A stretch of 64,000 nt of DNA from Diospyros lotus (GCF_014633365.1 NC_068349.1:17250753-17314752), one strand, 5' to 3'; positions 13,301-26,285 are shown, counted from the first letter of the stretch. The notes: generated from the letters alone by a model not told the origin. Numbers and translations: made by a program.

Positions 13301-14075
13301 TCCAAGGGATTTGCTTGTAATGACGACCTTTATTAATTTTCCACCTAGATGTGCCACAAATTGGACAACTTTGGTAGTCCTTATACTCTTTCCAAAATAT
13401 GGAACAATCATATTTACAAACATGGATTGGCTCATAACCAAGACCCAAGTCACGAAGCATGTTAATTGCCTCGTAATAAGAATTTGGAACTTTATTACCC
13501 TCAGGAAATGCCTTCTTCAACAATCCCAATAGCATATCAAATGATTTATTACTCCAACGATTATACACCTTAACATGCAAAAGCTTGACAATGAAAGATA
13601 ACGTAGAGAAATTCAAACAACCAGGATAAAGTTCATCGATAACTTTTCCAAGTAGTGCACTAATCTCATCTATGTTCTCAGCTACCCTATTAGTTTCTCT
13701 TGTTGTGCCATCATCCATGGCTACTCCATTTTGCAAATCTTCTAACATATCAAGCAACCCATCATCATTTTCCATTTCATTATCCCAATTGTCATTAGTC
13801 TGATTATCATTCTCATAGCCATGACTATTATTATTAGAGGAATTAGAAGGTTCACCGTGATAAACCCACTTAGTGTAGCTAATACTAATTCCGATCAACA
13901 TCAAATGGTCCTCAACTTCTTCTTGACTTCAGGTGTACACATTCAAACATTCTCGACAAGGACATCGAATTTTACACTCGCCTCCCAAACTATCACGGAC
14001 AAACTTCATAAATGAACGAACTCCCACTATATATTTGTTACAGAACCTATGTTCCATCATCCAGCTCTTATCCAT
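10359..14075 (-). pseudogene. TNPD/TNP2-like CACTA transposase, broken
   Basis: The start is taken at 14075 because the protein then opens MDKSWM, the usual TNPD start. Exon 1 runs 14075-11832, exon 2 11743-11435, exon 3 about 11331-11244, and exon 4 11156-10359. Parts in order: the N-terminal transposase-associated cysteine motif (CPCRECLN, ~14000-13935), the transposase core (13904-11919, with motifs WPVIVVPYNLPPW and ELPYWSKLKLRHNLDVMHIEKN), a DUF4218-like part (exon 2, RYKGFVRNRAHPEGSIA) and a DUF4216-like part with an acidic tail (exon 4). In-frame stops occur near 13931, 12955 and 12805 (all TGA), plus TAA in exon 3, and a one-base frame break lies near 12010. In the family this is the endonuclease/integrase of CACTA elements. 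The + strand frames here are shadows. Confidence 0.85.
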
Positions 14076-17000
14076 GTTCCAATATGAATACCTAACAATT
14101 ATTAAAAAAAAAACAATTAAAAGAAGAAACAATTAAAAAAATACCCTTAAAAAAATAAATCTGAGCCTTGTAATGATTAAGTCATCCTACCTTTATTACA
14201 TTTATGAAACTGGCAGTTACTTATACATGATTCATAAAGAAAAAAGATTTAGTGTTTGTCATCATGTGGCAACTGCAATTGGACAATTAATTAGTTAATA
14301 ATAATACAGCTTAATTATTATTAATTAATAATAATAATAATAATAATAATACAACTCATCAGGAACCACAGGATATGCATCTTAATTAGCCATCCACTAC
14401 TGCTCTTATACACTCACAAACAAGCAATTGCAATGCAATTGGCAACAAACAAATGGTATGTTGTTATGTATAGAGGCACTTAAGCATTTCGTGATTGATG
14501 ATCGTGATCTATATTTAATATACACATTTTATTATGGAGAAGAGAACAACAAAAGAATAGATGGCAGAGCATAGAGAGCATGTGAATTATGGAAACACCA
14601 AAAAAACTATATATCATTTGGTTGGTCCCCAACATGTTTTATGGCCCATAAACACACACACACACACACTGTCTATGTGCATGTAATCATAACTGGACTT
14701 GTTTACATAATTGCCTTAATTTTTTTTTCCTTTTAAATTATATTTTAACATTAAGTCAAATATGAGTGAATGTTTAAAAGAAACTAGTTATGGGTTTTTA
14801 TCTATAGATTAAAGGCTATTTTGGCTTATGGGATAAAATAAGATAAATTAGTGAATAAAAAATTATCATGTCCAGGACATCTTACAGAAACATAAATAAA
14901 TACATGCTCAAATCAGCTCTCATGCGATAGATATATGCATCATGATATAATATTATTGTGCATGCTCAACAAAATTTATCTAGTACTCATACACACATAG
15001 AGGTTAGTGGTCGCAAGTTCTCATCCATTCTTATAAAAAAATGAAGATATAAAACTGCCCTCTCTAATGATATTATTATCATTTCAATTGTTATAACAGT
15101 AATACAATTCGCCACATCTTCATCATTGGCACCATTGTTAATGCCCTTGTTAAGTAGAAGTAATTATACAATTTGTTTCCATTATAATTGCACAAAATAG
15201 TTCTCATTTTCATTATTAATGTTCTGAATTATTTAAATTTAAATGCCTCTCTTATTGATTTTTGCAGCAACTGCTACCAACAACATCAATAAACCCTTGA
15301 CAAACAGTTGGAATTCCACAGAGAAACACGGATATTAAAAAACAGAGACATCCGCTTACATCCGCTTCCGTCTCCTCCAATTCTTTTAATAATTGGCCAC
15401 CTCCATTCTCCAATTTCTCCTCCAAAAGTCTTCTCTATATATATGTGTGTGTGTGAAACATTAAAGAACGCCAAATCATATATATATATATATATATGAA
15501 TGTTCATGTATTTCTTCATGACAGATGTTTGATAAAAGTCTATATATGATTTTTTTGCAGATTCACTTGTTCTGATAGAAACGTGATAACTTTTAACTGA
15601 AGAACAACAATACAAAACTAGCAATATAATAGTTTTCAAACAAAAATAACATCATACGCACATACAAGTTTTAAAACAGAAATAACATAAGAGAGATTCT
15701 TGAACCTGATGGAGCAACAGAGGAAGGAATAGATGTAGTGCCGATGCAATAATAGTGGCGATTCGGCTCCTTCTCTAGTGTAACAATGGAGGAAGGCTTT
15801 AGGGCTTTTTTAATTTGTAGAAGACGTGGGGGGGGGGGGGGGGAATGCAGTGTTCATTCCCGCCCCTTTGCACTTATATATTGAGTTTTTTTATAATTAT
15901 TTTTGAGAAAAATATTTTCTAATTTTTTGGGGAAAATACTTTATAATTTCTGATTTTTATATACTTTAGTTTCTTTAGCTTGTTTTTTTTTTTTTTTATA
16001 ATTTTAGAGTTCTTTATATAATTTCTGATTTTTGGGGGAAAATAGTTTCTATTTTCTTATATTTTCTGATTTTTATTTACTTTAGTTTCTTTAACTTGTT
16101 TGCAATAACATTAACCTTCATAAGTTGTAAAATTGATTTGATTTGGTTTTGATATTTGATTGGTTTTGTATTTAATTCAAAATTTAAGACACAAAATTGA
16201 TTGGTTTTTTTTTTCTTTTTTCTAAATAATAATGTGAAAAATATATGTTAGAATGTGAAAAAAAATATGTTTGGAAAATATTTTCTATATGTCAAATAAT
16301 GAAAAATATTTTTTTATCATCTTTTCTAATAGTGTACTCATAAAAATAAATGTGGAGAATGTATTTGGTTTGTTAATTCATGTTTTTGTTTTAAATTCCA
16401 AAATCATCGACTTGTGTAAGTATTTTATTTTTTTCTTAATAAATATCTATTTCCATTCACATAACTGTTATGAATTTTAAGATAATAAAAGACAAACAAT
16501 AATAACAATAATTTTACATATAAAGTACTAACTTTACATGTAATAACTGTTATTAAATATCATCAATAAAAGACTTAAATAATAATAATTGTTATTAAAT
16601 GTTATCACAATGTGATCAGATTATTATTTTTACATCAAATCTTAAAAATTATTAATTTTATATATTAAATTTAAATTTTATATTAATTATAAAATACTAT
16701 GAGAGAAGTTAGAGTCCCGTTAAAATTAAACTTAAAACAAGGTAACATGACAATATGTTTATTTTTATAGCTATGGTAAAAACTCATTTTAAAACCAATC
16801 CATTTATTTGTGACACATTATTTTTCACGTAAAATTCTATGTTCATTTGTGTGATTGATGGTTTAATTGTGGTTTGTATTCAATCCAATTTTGTAAACTT
16901 TGTATACCTAAATAAATTCACCTAAAGAAGAATAAGTTATCTACAAATAGTTATCTTTTTTTATTTTGTTTGACTACTATTTTTTTTATTCATAATATAA

Positions 17001-18782
17001 AGTTATAAAATTGAGTTTTCTGTTTTAATATTCCAATAAAAATAAGATAAAAATAAAAGATATTCTTTATAACTAAATAGGACCTTAACTTTTTTAAAGA
17101 ATTTATACATAAGATTTTCACATATTTATCTAATACAAGTGTCTAATAAATTTATATAGTTCACAAATAAAAATTAATAACTTTAAATTTTAAATCCTAA
17201 AAATAATAATTCTATTAATAAAGATATATTCGTCTTAATCAATGGATGACCCATGGAAGTTGGGGGTCCTAGGCCATTTAAAATTTAGAGTCTTTTTAAA
17301 AATTAATAAAAGATATGAAAAAAATTATTGAGACCCCCCTTTTAGGGGGTCCTAGGCATAGGCCTCACTGGTCTATGCCTTAAGTCGACCCTCCTTAAAG
17401 AACCAAACAATTATCTAAGAGATTCATTGTTATTTTATTTCAGTTCGACAATTTTTTCATTAGTCCCAAATAATCAAGTCTAAAAATCTAAAAAAAAAAC
17501 TTCGAGTGTCCCATCTTGTTGTCCCGTCTTGTTTCACTAATACATCTAACTCATTTTAGGTATTACATATTTATTACTCAAATTCTCCCCTAATTCGAGT
17601 GTCAAATATGAGAGTCCAAAGGTGAGAGCAAATTGAAGGAAATATCAAACAATATAATGTTGAGTGTGACAACCAACTGTGTTTGGATAAGATTGAGAAG
17701 ATAAGGTGGACTTATGGTACTGTGGCCAAAGGCTTCATTAATTTTGTCGATGACCACAGGAAGTGTAATTAATTAAGCACTTGGGTGATCAGATTATCAA
17801 GTTTGGAGATTGATTAATGGATGCTTCCTAGATCAAACTAATTAAGGTTTAATTCATGTATGTAACAACTAGAAAGGTGATGGTCCAAATAGGTAATGAT
17901 GGATTATAAAATTCGGTATTATGGTGGAAGTTGGGTGGTTAAAAGAGTTTTAATGCTTTAAAACAGAGGCGTGACCAGAGAGGATGGGTTGGTTTTATAG
18001 AGCGGTCTGGCCTCGACAGCGAAGACTTCTCATGGTATACAATATAAAATAGTGTCTAATTAAAGTGTCCTATATTTATATATATATTTTTATAAAATGA
18101 AATTGCTTAAAGGACTTTTCTTTTTCAAAATATCACCACTTTACGATATAAATATGATAGGCGGAGATATTGCGACGGTTGTTGAGTGAGTGGTAATGGA
18201 ATCATCATTTTGAAACATTAATAAGAGAAAAGAGATCTCTTCAGGATTTCTGGAATATTAAAGCATCCACCCAACCCATTAATCAGTTTTTCGATATTGC
18301 TTTAAAAAAGGTAGTTTTGTAATATTAAAATGAATATTTCATTTTATTATACCTAATAGAGAAACTGATAATGGAACGGAATGGGAATTAAAGCCTGAAT
18401 TGTTAGATGGAAGTTGGACGGGCCTCAATCAGAATAAAATTTCCTTTCATAAATAAATTTAAATTTAAATTTAAAAAATAAATGTATAACTTATAACATA
18501 ATCTGATAATGGACTCCAAAATTAAAATTCACTAATCGATGTTATGTTACAAATTGTGAATTTATATTTTAAAATTTTAAATAACTCTCAGAATCATCTA
18601 AAAATAAAATTTCAGACATTCATAATTTTTATTTTTTATTTACACATACAATATATTTTAATACAAAAATACAATACGAACCAAAAATCAGGACCTTTTT
18701 CTGTAACATAACGTGAATTAAAACTCAAGTTAACAAAACGTGTTTTGTTAACTTGTACACAAACACAAAAATTATCAATAAC
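14076..18782. other. Non-coding interior of the CACTA element
   Basis: These 4.7 kb lie between the TNPD start and the right subterminal repeats. The sequence is AT-rich with microsatellites: (AAT)n at ~14325-14350, (CA)n at ~14653-14668, (TA)n at ~15476-15498. A stretch at 15690-15850, read on the minus strand, could be the transcribed leader of the transposase gene. 17240-17400 holds the phrase gggggtcctaggc and its near inverse, resembling a fragment of another repeat. No conserved protein is visible on either strand. Confidence 0.6.
15828..15843 (+). repeat. Run of 16 G
   Basis: Sixteen consecutive G residues lie within the CACTA interior, preceded by aagacgt and followed by aatgcag. Such runs are unstable in copying and sequencing, so the exact length is doubtful. 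Confidence 0.9.
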
Positions 18783-19841
18783 TGTTAGTGATGAAACTCA
18801 ACATCACTCAATGATACTCACAAATGTGACTATTTGTAATGTGTCACAAATAAATATTTTTTCATATGTGATGTAAATAATTATCATCATCTAATGTCTT
18901 CACCTTATGTGTCCACCTAAAAAATTACTAACAATGGGTGACAAAACTCACCGTCACCTAATACTATTCACGAATATGACAATATGTAATGTGTCACAAA
19001 TAGATTGTTTTAAATACGTGACGCAATAGATCATCACTATCATGTAATATTAATTAGTGACATTTATCAAATTGTCACCAAATGCATCAAATTAAAATAT
19101 TTCTAAGAATGGGTGACGAAACGTAATGTCATCTAATATCATTCACAAATGTGACGATATTTAATACGTCACAAATAGGTATTATTGCATATATGACGAA
19201 AAGAAAATCGTCACCGACTCTAATACTCATTATTGACATTTCAAAAGTAGTCACCTTATGCATCAAACCACAATATACTAATAATGTGTGTCGAAACTCA
19301 ACGTCACCTAATATTATTCACAAATGTGACAATATGTAATGCATCACAAATAGGTTATTCTTGTATACGTGACACAAATAATATTGTCCCCAAATGTAAC
19401 ACTGATTAGTGGCATTCCTAAAGTCGTTATCTTATGCAACAAACTAAAATATTACTATCAATGAGTGACCAAAGTTAACGTCACTTACTATTATTTACAA
19501 TTGTGACGATGTTCACTGCGTCACTGATGGTCATTCATTCATTTGTGACATAAATGTATCGTCACCCAATATAATATTAATATGTTGACGTTATATTTTG
19601 TCACCTATATATATCAAGCGTCACGAAATCATTTTCTGCAATTCAGTGTTGGCACTAAAAGTTGGCGCCAACTTATGCGTGACGATTTTTTGTGACAAAA
19701 TCTCAAAATCATCATTAACAAATAACAGTTCACAAATTTTGGTGATGAAATGCTTATATCGTCACCAAAAGAGTATTTTTTGTGACGAAAATTCATAGCA
19801 TCACTAAAAAATTGTCACTAATAGCAAAATCTATTGTAGTG
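18783..19841. repeat. CACTA right subterminal array, ~175-bp tandem units
   Basis: A higher-order unit begins with aatgggtgac-aaactcaacgtcacctaat and repeats at 18933, 19108, 19283 and 19460 (spacings 175, 175, 177), with a shorter first copy near 18784 and loose GTGACG words from ~19560 to the end. Each unit carries several TGACG/CGTCA words. Open frames at 19151-19339 and 19598-19798 are repeat shadows. Confidence 0.85.
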
Positions 19842-20320
19842 ATTTATTTAATTCACACCATAATGACTCATTTAATGCTTGAGAGACTATTTTCCTTTTC
19901 TTTTTGAATTACTTTTAGTCTCACTCTTGCTTCATAAGATCATGCCAAGTGTCCCACTTACACTTAATCCAACTAATTTCTTATTCCCATATTTAATTAA
20001 ATCCCTTTCATGAGATCTTGCCAAGTGTCACCAATCTACCTTACTTGGCTTCCATTTTAATTCCACATTTTTCATTCATTTTCCCATGCATTTAAACAAT
20101 AATTAATTTCTCCAAAAATCAATTCTCTAATATATAATTATTTTCTCCACAAAAAATAATTTACCTTTTATGGGACGGGACTCCAAATTACCGTTTTACC
20201 CTTCTTAAGGCATCCTATATATATGCACCTTCTCTTTGATTCAAGGGCAATTTTGAAAATTTTCATATACCATTATTCGCTTAATCGATAATTTTATCAT
20301 GACTCATCAAGGGTATTACA

Positions 20321-20980
20321 TTCCATATAACATTATTCCCTTTGTACAAATATGTTTTTGTTGCACAGTTCAGTACATGCACCTACATCCACGGTTTACA
20401 ATGGGTTAGTTTTTAGTTAGTGTTGTCTTCATTTGAGCATTTCTACTTGCATTGCAAATTTGTAGGCACATATGTCCATGTTGTTCTAACATTAGACTCC
20501 CATAATGGGGTGAAGATTTTCTTTTGTATCAATACTACAACTGATGTGTTACAAACTTTTCGAGAACGGTGCTTGTGAAGCGATCAACATAATGCATTGA
20601 TCGAACATTGTGTTGTCTCGTCCTTGTAGGGCTCGCAAGGACTATAATAGTCACCAAACATCTTATAGCAAAAGAGCAGATGTAGGTATCAAGAATCGGG
20701 GTGGTTGCAAGAGTATATTGGCTATAGAAGGTGCTGACAGCAACCTTTTATCCTCAATCATTCGAACAACTTCATTACCACTTCCACTTTTAACCTTTTG
20801 GTGACTCTTGTTGAAGAAGGAGGCACCCCTTTGGTTCATAGAAGGCTTTTGCAGATGCATCTGCAAGAGGGTTTTACCAGGGGAAAATGTCACTCCACTT
20901 TTGAATAACTGCTTCTTGAGTCAACTAAAGGAGAAGAAACTTGACATTAGGACGATGCTCTTCCTCGGTGGACGACATTG
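20321..20980. other. Sequence left of the Ty3 insertion, unassigned
   Basis: Base composition is more even than in the flanking elements, and open frames occur on both strands (e.g. 20893-20663 minus, 20610-20804 plus), but I recognise no protein. It continues in sequence at 26281 once the Ty3 element is removed (…ggacgacattg/ttagggagaac…). It could be an old gene fragment or another decayed repeat. Confidence 0.4.
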
Positions 20981-21366
20981 TGATGCAGTCACCAATCAAG
21001 ATCCAGCCCAAAGCTGACCCGATCACGTCGGAATAATATTTTAATACTTCTTGAGTTTTAGAATTCTACTTGATTTAGGATTCTACTTCATGTTGGATTA
21101 GGATTTATTTCTATTAGGATTTTAGTTGGATTTTGTTTACAAATATTAGATGGATTTGGATTAGCCAAATACTATAAATATGCCTAGGATTTAGATTTTG
21201 TAATCAAGTTTTTCTTAATCAAATTTTAGCAACCTATTTGGGTTTTCTTAGAAAAACAGTCTTGTTTTTGCGTCTTCTTGAAAGCCAAGCTTCAGCCATT
21301 GAAGTTTGCTCTTTCAAGTGTTTATTTTGGTGTGTTTTTTTCACACACGCGCTACATGCTGCGTCA
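20981..21366 (+). repeat. 5' LTR of the Ty3 element
   Basis: 386 bp, starting TGATGC and ending GCGTCA. It contains a TATA-like actataaatatgcc near 21170, a reasonable promoter position. It ends two bases before the primer site. Confidence 0.93.
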
Positions 21367-21368
21367 GG

Positions 21369-21380
21369 TGGTATCAGAGC
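21369..21380 (+). other. Primer binding site (tRNA-iMet type) of the Ty3 element
   Basis: TGGTATCAGAGC lies two bases after the 5' LTR, the standard match to the 3' end of plant initiator tRNA-Met. Confidence 0.92.
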
Positions 21381-24300
21381 GGTTAATTAACTAATCAGAT
21401 AGCCAATCTTGAAGGTAACGGTAGCAACCAGCCTCGTGACGGTGATCAGGGGTTGTCCACAGTTTGGAGAGCAATCGGAGAACAGCGGGAAGTAACTCGT
21501 ACTATCCAGCAGTGATTGGAGCAACTTAGCAATCAATTGGACACCTTACTACAAGTTGATGATGACAGGAACCTGAATAATGGGGTGAATCAAGCTAGAG
21601 CGGGAAGACCACCCATTAATCATGTCCTTGTTAATCCTAGAAGACCATTGATTTAAGATAGCGATAAAGATGATGATTTTGGTCGAGCAATAGCTAACCC
21701 TGGTGGTAGAGGGGTTAGGAGGAATGTGCATCAGCACAACCATTGGGGGCAACGATGAGTATAAACTAAAAGTTGATATTCCTACCTTTAGTGGAGATCT
21801 TGATATTGAGGGGTTCCTGGATTGGATCACTGAGGTTGACCGTTTTTTCGAATACACGGAGATCGCAGATGAACGACAAGTAAAGTTAGTGGCTTATAGG
21901 TTAAAGGGTGGTGCATCTATTTAGTGGGAGTGATTAAGAGAAATGAGATTGAGGGAAGGCCGACAGTCAGTTTAGACATGGAGACGAATGAAGCAGCTAT
22001 TAAGAGGTAGGTTTTTACCCCATGACTATGAACAACATATGTTTGAAGCTTATCAAAGATGTGCACAGGGAATGAAGAGTGTGAATGAATATACCTTTAA
22101 GTTTCTGCGATTGGCGGAGAGAAACCAATTGTTAGAAAGTGACAATCAACAAGCAACTCGTTACTTGAATGGATTGAAGCATGCTTTTCGTGATAAAATT
22201 GGAGTTCAGATGGTTCTTAGTGTGTAAGAAGTAAGGAACTTAGCTTTAAAGGCTGAGTTAATGTTGAGTAAGAGAGCTCGTAATGACAACTATCGTCGGT
22301 ATAGTGAGAATGAAAATAAACAAGCAGCTTTTGATAAAGGCAAGTCGGTTCAGGGAGCATAACCCTCCAATCCACCTTATACAGTCAACCCTAATAAGGC
22401 TACAACGGGGGGAAACCTTCGAGGTACTACTTCTAATCTTCCAAAATCCCATAATCCTTATGCAAAGCCTATTCTTTTAAAATGTTTCAAGTGCAATAAG
22501 GTTGGGCATCGATCTAGTGATTGCCCAAGGAGAAAAACAGTTAACATTATAGAAAGGGAAAAGGAAGATGTTGCTGAAGATGAAGTATATTGCGAGCCTG
22601 ATGGGGAGGATGACGAAGAAGATTATGGACATGGGGAATATACCTGTGTAATGAGGAAGTTAATGCTATCTCAAAAGAATGAAGATACTACTCAATGGCA
22701 TAAGCTTTTTCGCACGAGGTGTACGGTGAAAGGAAAAATCTTTGAATTGATTATTGATAGTGGAAGTCAGGAGAACATCATAGGAAGAGACGTGGTGGCA
22801 AAGATGCAGTTAACTCCTGAAAAAGATCTAAGCCCTTATATGATTGGATGGATCAAAGAAGTTGGTGGCATACATGTGGATGAACGCTGCAGGGTACCTT
22901 TCTCTATTGGTAAGTACTCCGACGAAGTCTATTGTGATATTGTTGATATGGATGCTTGCCATATTTTATTTGGGAGGCTTTGGCAATTTGATGTGGATGC
23001 TAAGCACTTGGGTAGGAAGAACACATATCAGCTTGAAAAAGAAGGTGTGCTTTATACTTTGTTACCCATAGTGGAAAAGAATCAAACCAAAGCTTCTAAA
23101 GTGGATGGGGGAAATTTTCTTACCATTACACATAAACACACTGAGTTTGTGAGGGAGTGTAAGGATACTCAAGATGTTCACTTATTGGTTATCAAGGGAG
23201 AGAGTGTGAGTGAGCTACTGAAGGTGAATCAAATTCCAATGGAGGTGCAGGGATTGTTGGAGGAATTTCATGATGTGGTTCCTGAGGAGTTGCCTAATGA
23301 GCTACCTCCTGTGAGAGATATTCAACACCACATTCACTTAGTTCCTGGTGCTAGCTTGCCTAACCTACCACACTATAGGATGAGTCCTAGGGAGAATGAG
23401 ATTTTGCGTGAGCAGCTAAAGGAATTGTTGAGAAAAGGGCACATTCAGACTAGCATGAATCCATGTGTAGTGCCAACATTATTGACACAAAAAAAGAGAT
23501 GGGAGTTGGAGGATGTGTGTTGACAGTAGAGCCATCAACAAAATTACTATTGGGTACAAATTTCCAATTCCTAGGCTCGATGACATGCTTGATCAACTTG
23601 ATGGGGCAGTGATTTTTACCAAAATTGATCTTAGAAATGGTTATCATCAAATTAGAATTCAACCTGGAGATGAGTGGAAGACAACTTTCAAGACGAGAGA
23701 TGGGTTGTTTGAGAGGTTAGTTATGCCCTTTGGACTAATCAATGCACCAAGCACTTTCATAAGACTAATGAATCAAGTATTATGCCCTTTCATTGGTAAA
23801 TTCGTTGTGGTGTATTTTGATGATATTTTGATATACAGTAAGTCTATTAATGAGCATGAGAGGCATATTCGAGATGTGTTGAGTGTGTTGAGGGAAAACA
23901 AACTTTATGCTAATTTGAAGAAGTGTACTTTTATGAGTGAGAGCTTATTGTTCTTGGGCTTTGTTATAAGCAAAGATGGCGTAAAGGTAGATGAGGAAAA
24001 AGTGTGAGCTATTAGAGAATGGCTAACCCCTAAAAATGTCAGTGATGTGCGAAGTTTCCATGGGTTAGCAACTTTCTATAGGTGGTTTATCAAACACTTT
24101 AGTAGTATTGTGGCTCCAATTAATGAGTGTTTAAAGAAAGGAAAGTTCCATTGGGGTGAAGAACAAAAGCAAAGTTTTACCTTGATAAAAGAGAAATTAT
24201 GTACCGCTCCTGTCTTAGCTTTGACAAGCTTTGACAAATTGTTTGAGGTTGAGTGTGATGCGAGTGGAGTGGGTATAGGTGCTGTGTTGTCCCAAGAGAA

Positions 24301-25932
24301 GAGACCAATTGCATTTTTCAGTGAGAAGTTGTGTGAAGCCAGAAGAAAATGGTCTACTTATGATAAGGAGTTTTATGTAGTGGTGAGGGCTCTTAAGACA
24401 TGTGAACATTACTTGATTGCCAAAGAATTTGTTCTTTACACGGATCACCAAGCTCTTAAGTACTTGAGTAGCCAAAAGCAATTGAGGAGTGATATGCATG
24501 CTAGATGGTCTGCTTTTATTGATAAATTTCCATATAAAATTGTGCATAAGTTTGAACAGCATAATCGAGTGGCGAACGCTTTGAGTAGGCATGTGGATTT
24601 GATCAAGACCTTTAGTGTTGAGATTGTTGGGTTTGAGTGCCTGAAAGAATTATATGCAACAGACGAGGATTTCAAACATGTGTGGGAACAATGCATGTCT
24701 CAGCCACTGTCAGGAGATTTCTATGTGCATGATGGGTTTCTCATGAAGGGAAATCAATTGTGCATCCCTTGCACATCTCTTCGTGAGAAAATTATTCGGG
24801 ATTTGCATGGTGGTGGCTTAGCAGGGCATCTTGCAGAGACAAGACTATTGAAGCTATTATGGGAAGGTATTATTGGCCAAGAGCAAGGAGGGATGTTTCT
24901 ATTATTGTGGCGAGGTGTTATATATGTCAAACAGCTAAGGGGCACTCTTCTAACGCCGGTCTCTACATGCCATTGCCTGTTCCCAATGCTATTTGGGAAG
25001 ATTTGTCTATGGACTTTGTGTTGGGTCTACCGCGAACCCAACAAGGTATGGATTCTGTTTTTGTAGTGGTTGACAGGTTTTCCAAGATGGCGCACTTTCT
25101 CCCATGTAAGAAGATGGCAGATGCAGTAGCTACAGCCAAACTGTTTTTCAAGGAGATTGTTAGACTACACGGAGTCCCTAAAACCATTACTTCGGATCGT
25201 GATACAAGGTTTTTGAGTCACTTCTGGATTACCTTGTGGAGAATGTTCGATTCATCTTTGAATTTTAGCAGCACAGCACATCTCTAGAATGATGGACAGA
25301 CAGAGGTGGTGAATCGTACCTTAGGAAATCTGATTCGCAGTGTTTGCAAAGACAAGCCAAGACAATGGGACATAGTCATAGCTCAAGCAGAATTTGCCTA
25401 CAACAACATCGTGCATAGCTCAACAGGAAGATCACCATTCTCTATCGTATACATGAAAGTTCCTAATCATGCATTGGATTTGGTAAAATTGCCAACGGTA
25501 CTAGGTTTTAGTGTTGCTACTAGTGACTTAGCCGAACACATTCAAGCAGTTCAGGAAGACGTCAAGCAAAAGTTACACGAGGCGAATAAGAAATACAAGG
25601 CAACAACTGACAAGTATAGGAAGCATAAAGTATTTGTGGTTGGAAATGAAGTCATGATATTCTTGAAGAAGGGACGGATTCCTGCAGGATAACAGAACAA
25701 GCTTAAGCCAAAAAAGTATGGTCCTTACAAGATTACAAAGAAGATCAATAATAATGCTTATGTTGTGGATTTGCCAAATCATATGGGTATTTCCAAAACA
25801 TTCAATGTTGTTGATATTTCTTTGTATTTGTTAGACGTTGAGTTGTCATACCCAGATCATAATTCGAGAATGAATTCTTCTCAAGTGGAGGTGAATGATG
25901 CGATCACCAATCAAGACCTGACCCAAAGCTGA
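21381..25932 (+). pseudogene. Ty3 gag-pol polyprotein, broken
   Basis: Gag occupies ~21700-22540 and ends in a CCHC knuckle (CFKCNKVGHRSSDC, 22483-22524). A retroviral-type aspartic protease follows (DSGSQ, ~22756). Reverse transcriptase runs ~23330-24000 with the catalytic YFDD box near 23815, RNase H ~24240-24600, and integrase ~24780-25300 with an HHCC zinc part and the D, D, E residues visible (MDFVLG, SDRDTRF, GQTE). The last part ends in the style [18 protein letters not shown]. Breaks seen are stops near 21922, 22226, 24005, 25285 and 25690, with further early gag stops, and frame changes near 23500 and 24860. It cannot make a working polyprotein. Confidence 0.9.
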
Positions 25933-26280
25933 CCCGACCACGCCGGAACAATATTTTAATACTTCTTAAGTTTTAGAATTCTACTTGATTTAGGATTCTA
26001 CTTCATGTTGGATTAGGATTTATTTCTATTACGATTTTAGTTGGATTTTGTTTACAAATATTAGATGGATTTGGATTAGCCAAATACTATAAATATGCCT
26101 AGGATCTAGAGTTTGTAATCAAGTTTTTCTTAATCAAATTTTAGCAACATATTTGGGTTTTCTTAGCAAAATAGTCTTGTTTTTGCGTCTTCTTGAAAGC
26201 CAAGCTTCAGCCATTGAAGTTTTCTCTTTCAAGGGTTTATTTTGGTGTGTTTTTTCACACACGCGCTACACGCTGCGTCA
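25896..26280 (+). repeat. 3' LTR of the Ty3 element
   Basis: 385 bp, TGATGC to GCGTCA, about 95% identical by eye to 20981-21366. It is followed directly by the CATTG duplication. Confidence 0.93.
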
Positions 26281-26285
26281 CATTG

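Larger units (their letters stand above)
6960..19841 (-). mobile_element. CACTA (En/Spm) DNA transposon, 12.9 kb, complete ends
   Basis: The left end reads CACTACAGGAAATTTGG (6960) and the right end is CTATTGTAGTG (to 19841), giving CACTA termini. A 3-bp target duplication ATT lies at 6957-6959 and 19842-19844, the size typical of this superfamily. Both ends carry arrays of GTGACG/CGTCAC words in both orientations, as expected for subterminal transposase-binding repeats. Inside, on the minus strand, are a TNPD-like gene (14075 to 10359) followed by a TNPA-like gene (10200 to 8172). Both contain stops, so this copy is not autonomous now. It inserted into a retrotransposon LTR and is therefore younger than that LTR. 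Confidence 0.92.
4687..20320 (-). mobile_element. 5' LTR (~2.75 kb) split by the CACTA element
   Basis: The LTR starts TGTAACG at 4687 and ends GGGTATTACA at 20320, so the termini are the inverted pair TGTAA/TTACA. Removing the CACTA insertion and one ATT copy (12,885 bases) leaves about 2749 bp. The left arm (4687-6959) is AT-rich with a GC-rich island at 5455-5605; the right arm (19842-20320) has the same AT-rich style. Short open frames in the left arm (5401-5734, 5851-6248) show no protein features. The matching 3' LTR is outside or at the edge of the window, so target duplication cannot be tested. Confidence 0.7.
20981..26280 (+). mobile_element. Ty3/gypsy retrotransposon, 5.3 kb, complete but defective
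   Basis: It is bounded by LTRs 20981-21366 and 25896-26280, with a perfect 5-bp target duplication CATTG at 20976-20980 and 26281-26285. A primer site lies at 21369-21380 and a purine-rich tract (gtggaggtgaa) just before 25896. Domain order gag, protease, reverse transcriptase, RNase H, integrase identifies Ty3/gypsy (Metaviridae). No chromodomain is obvious at the C-terminus, so I do not assign a clade. By eye the two LTRs differ at about 19 of 385 sites, mostly transitions, plus one T indel. Confidence 0.93.
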
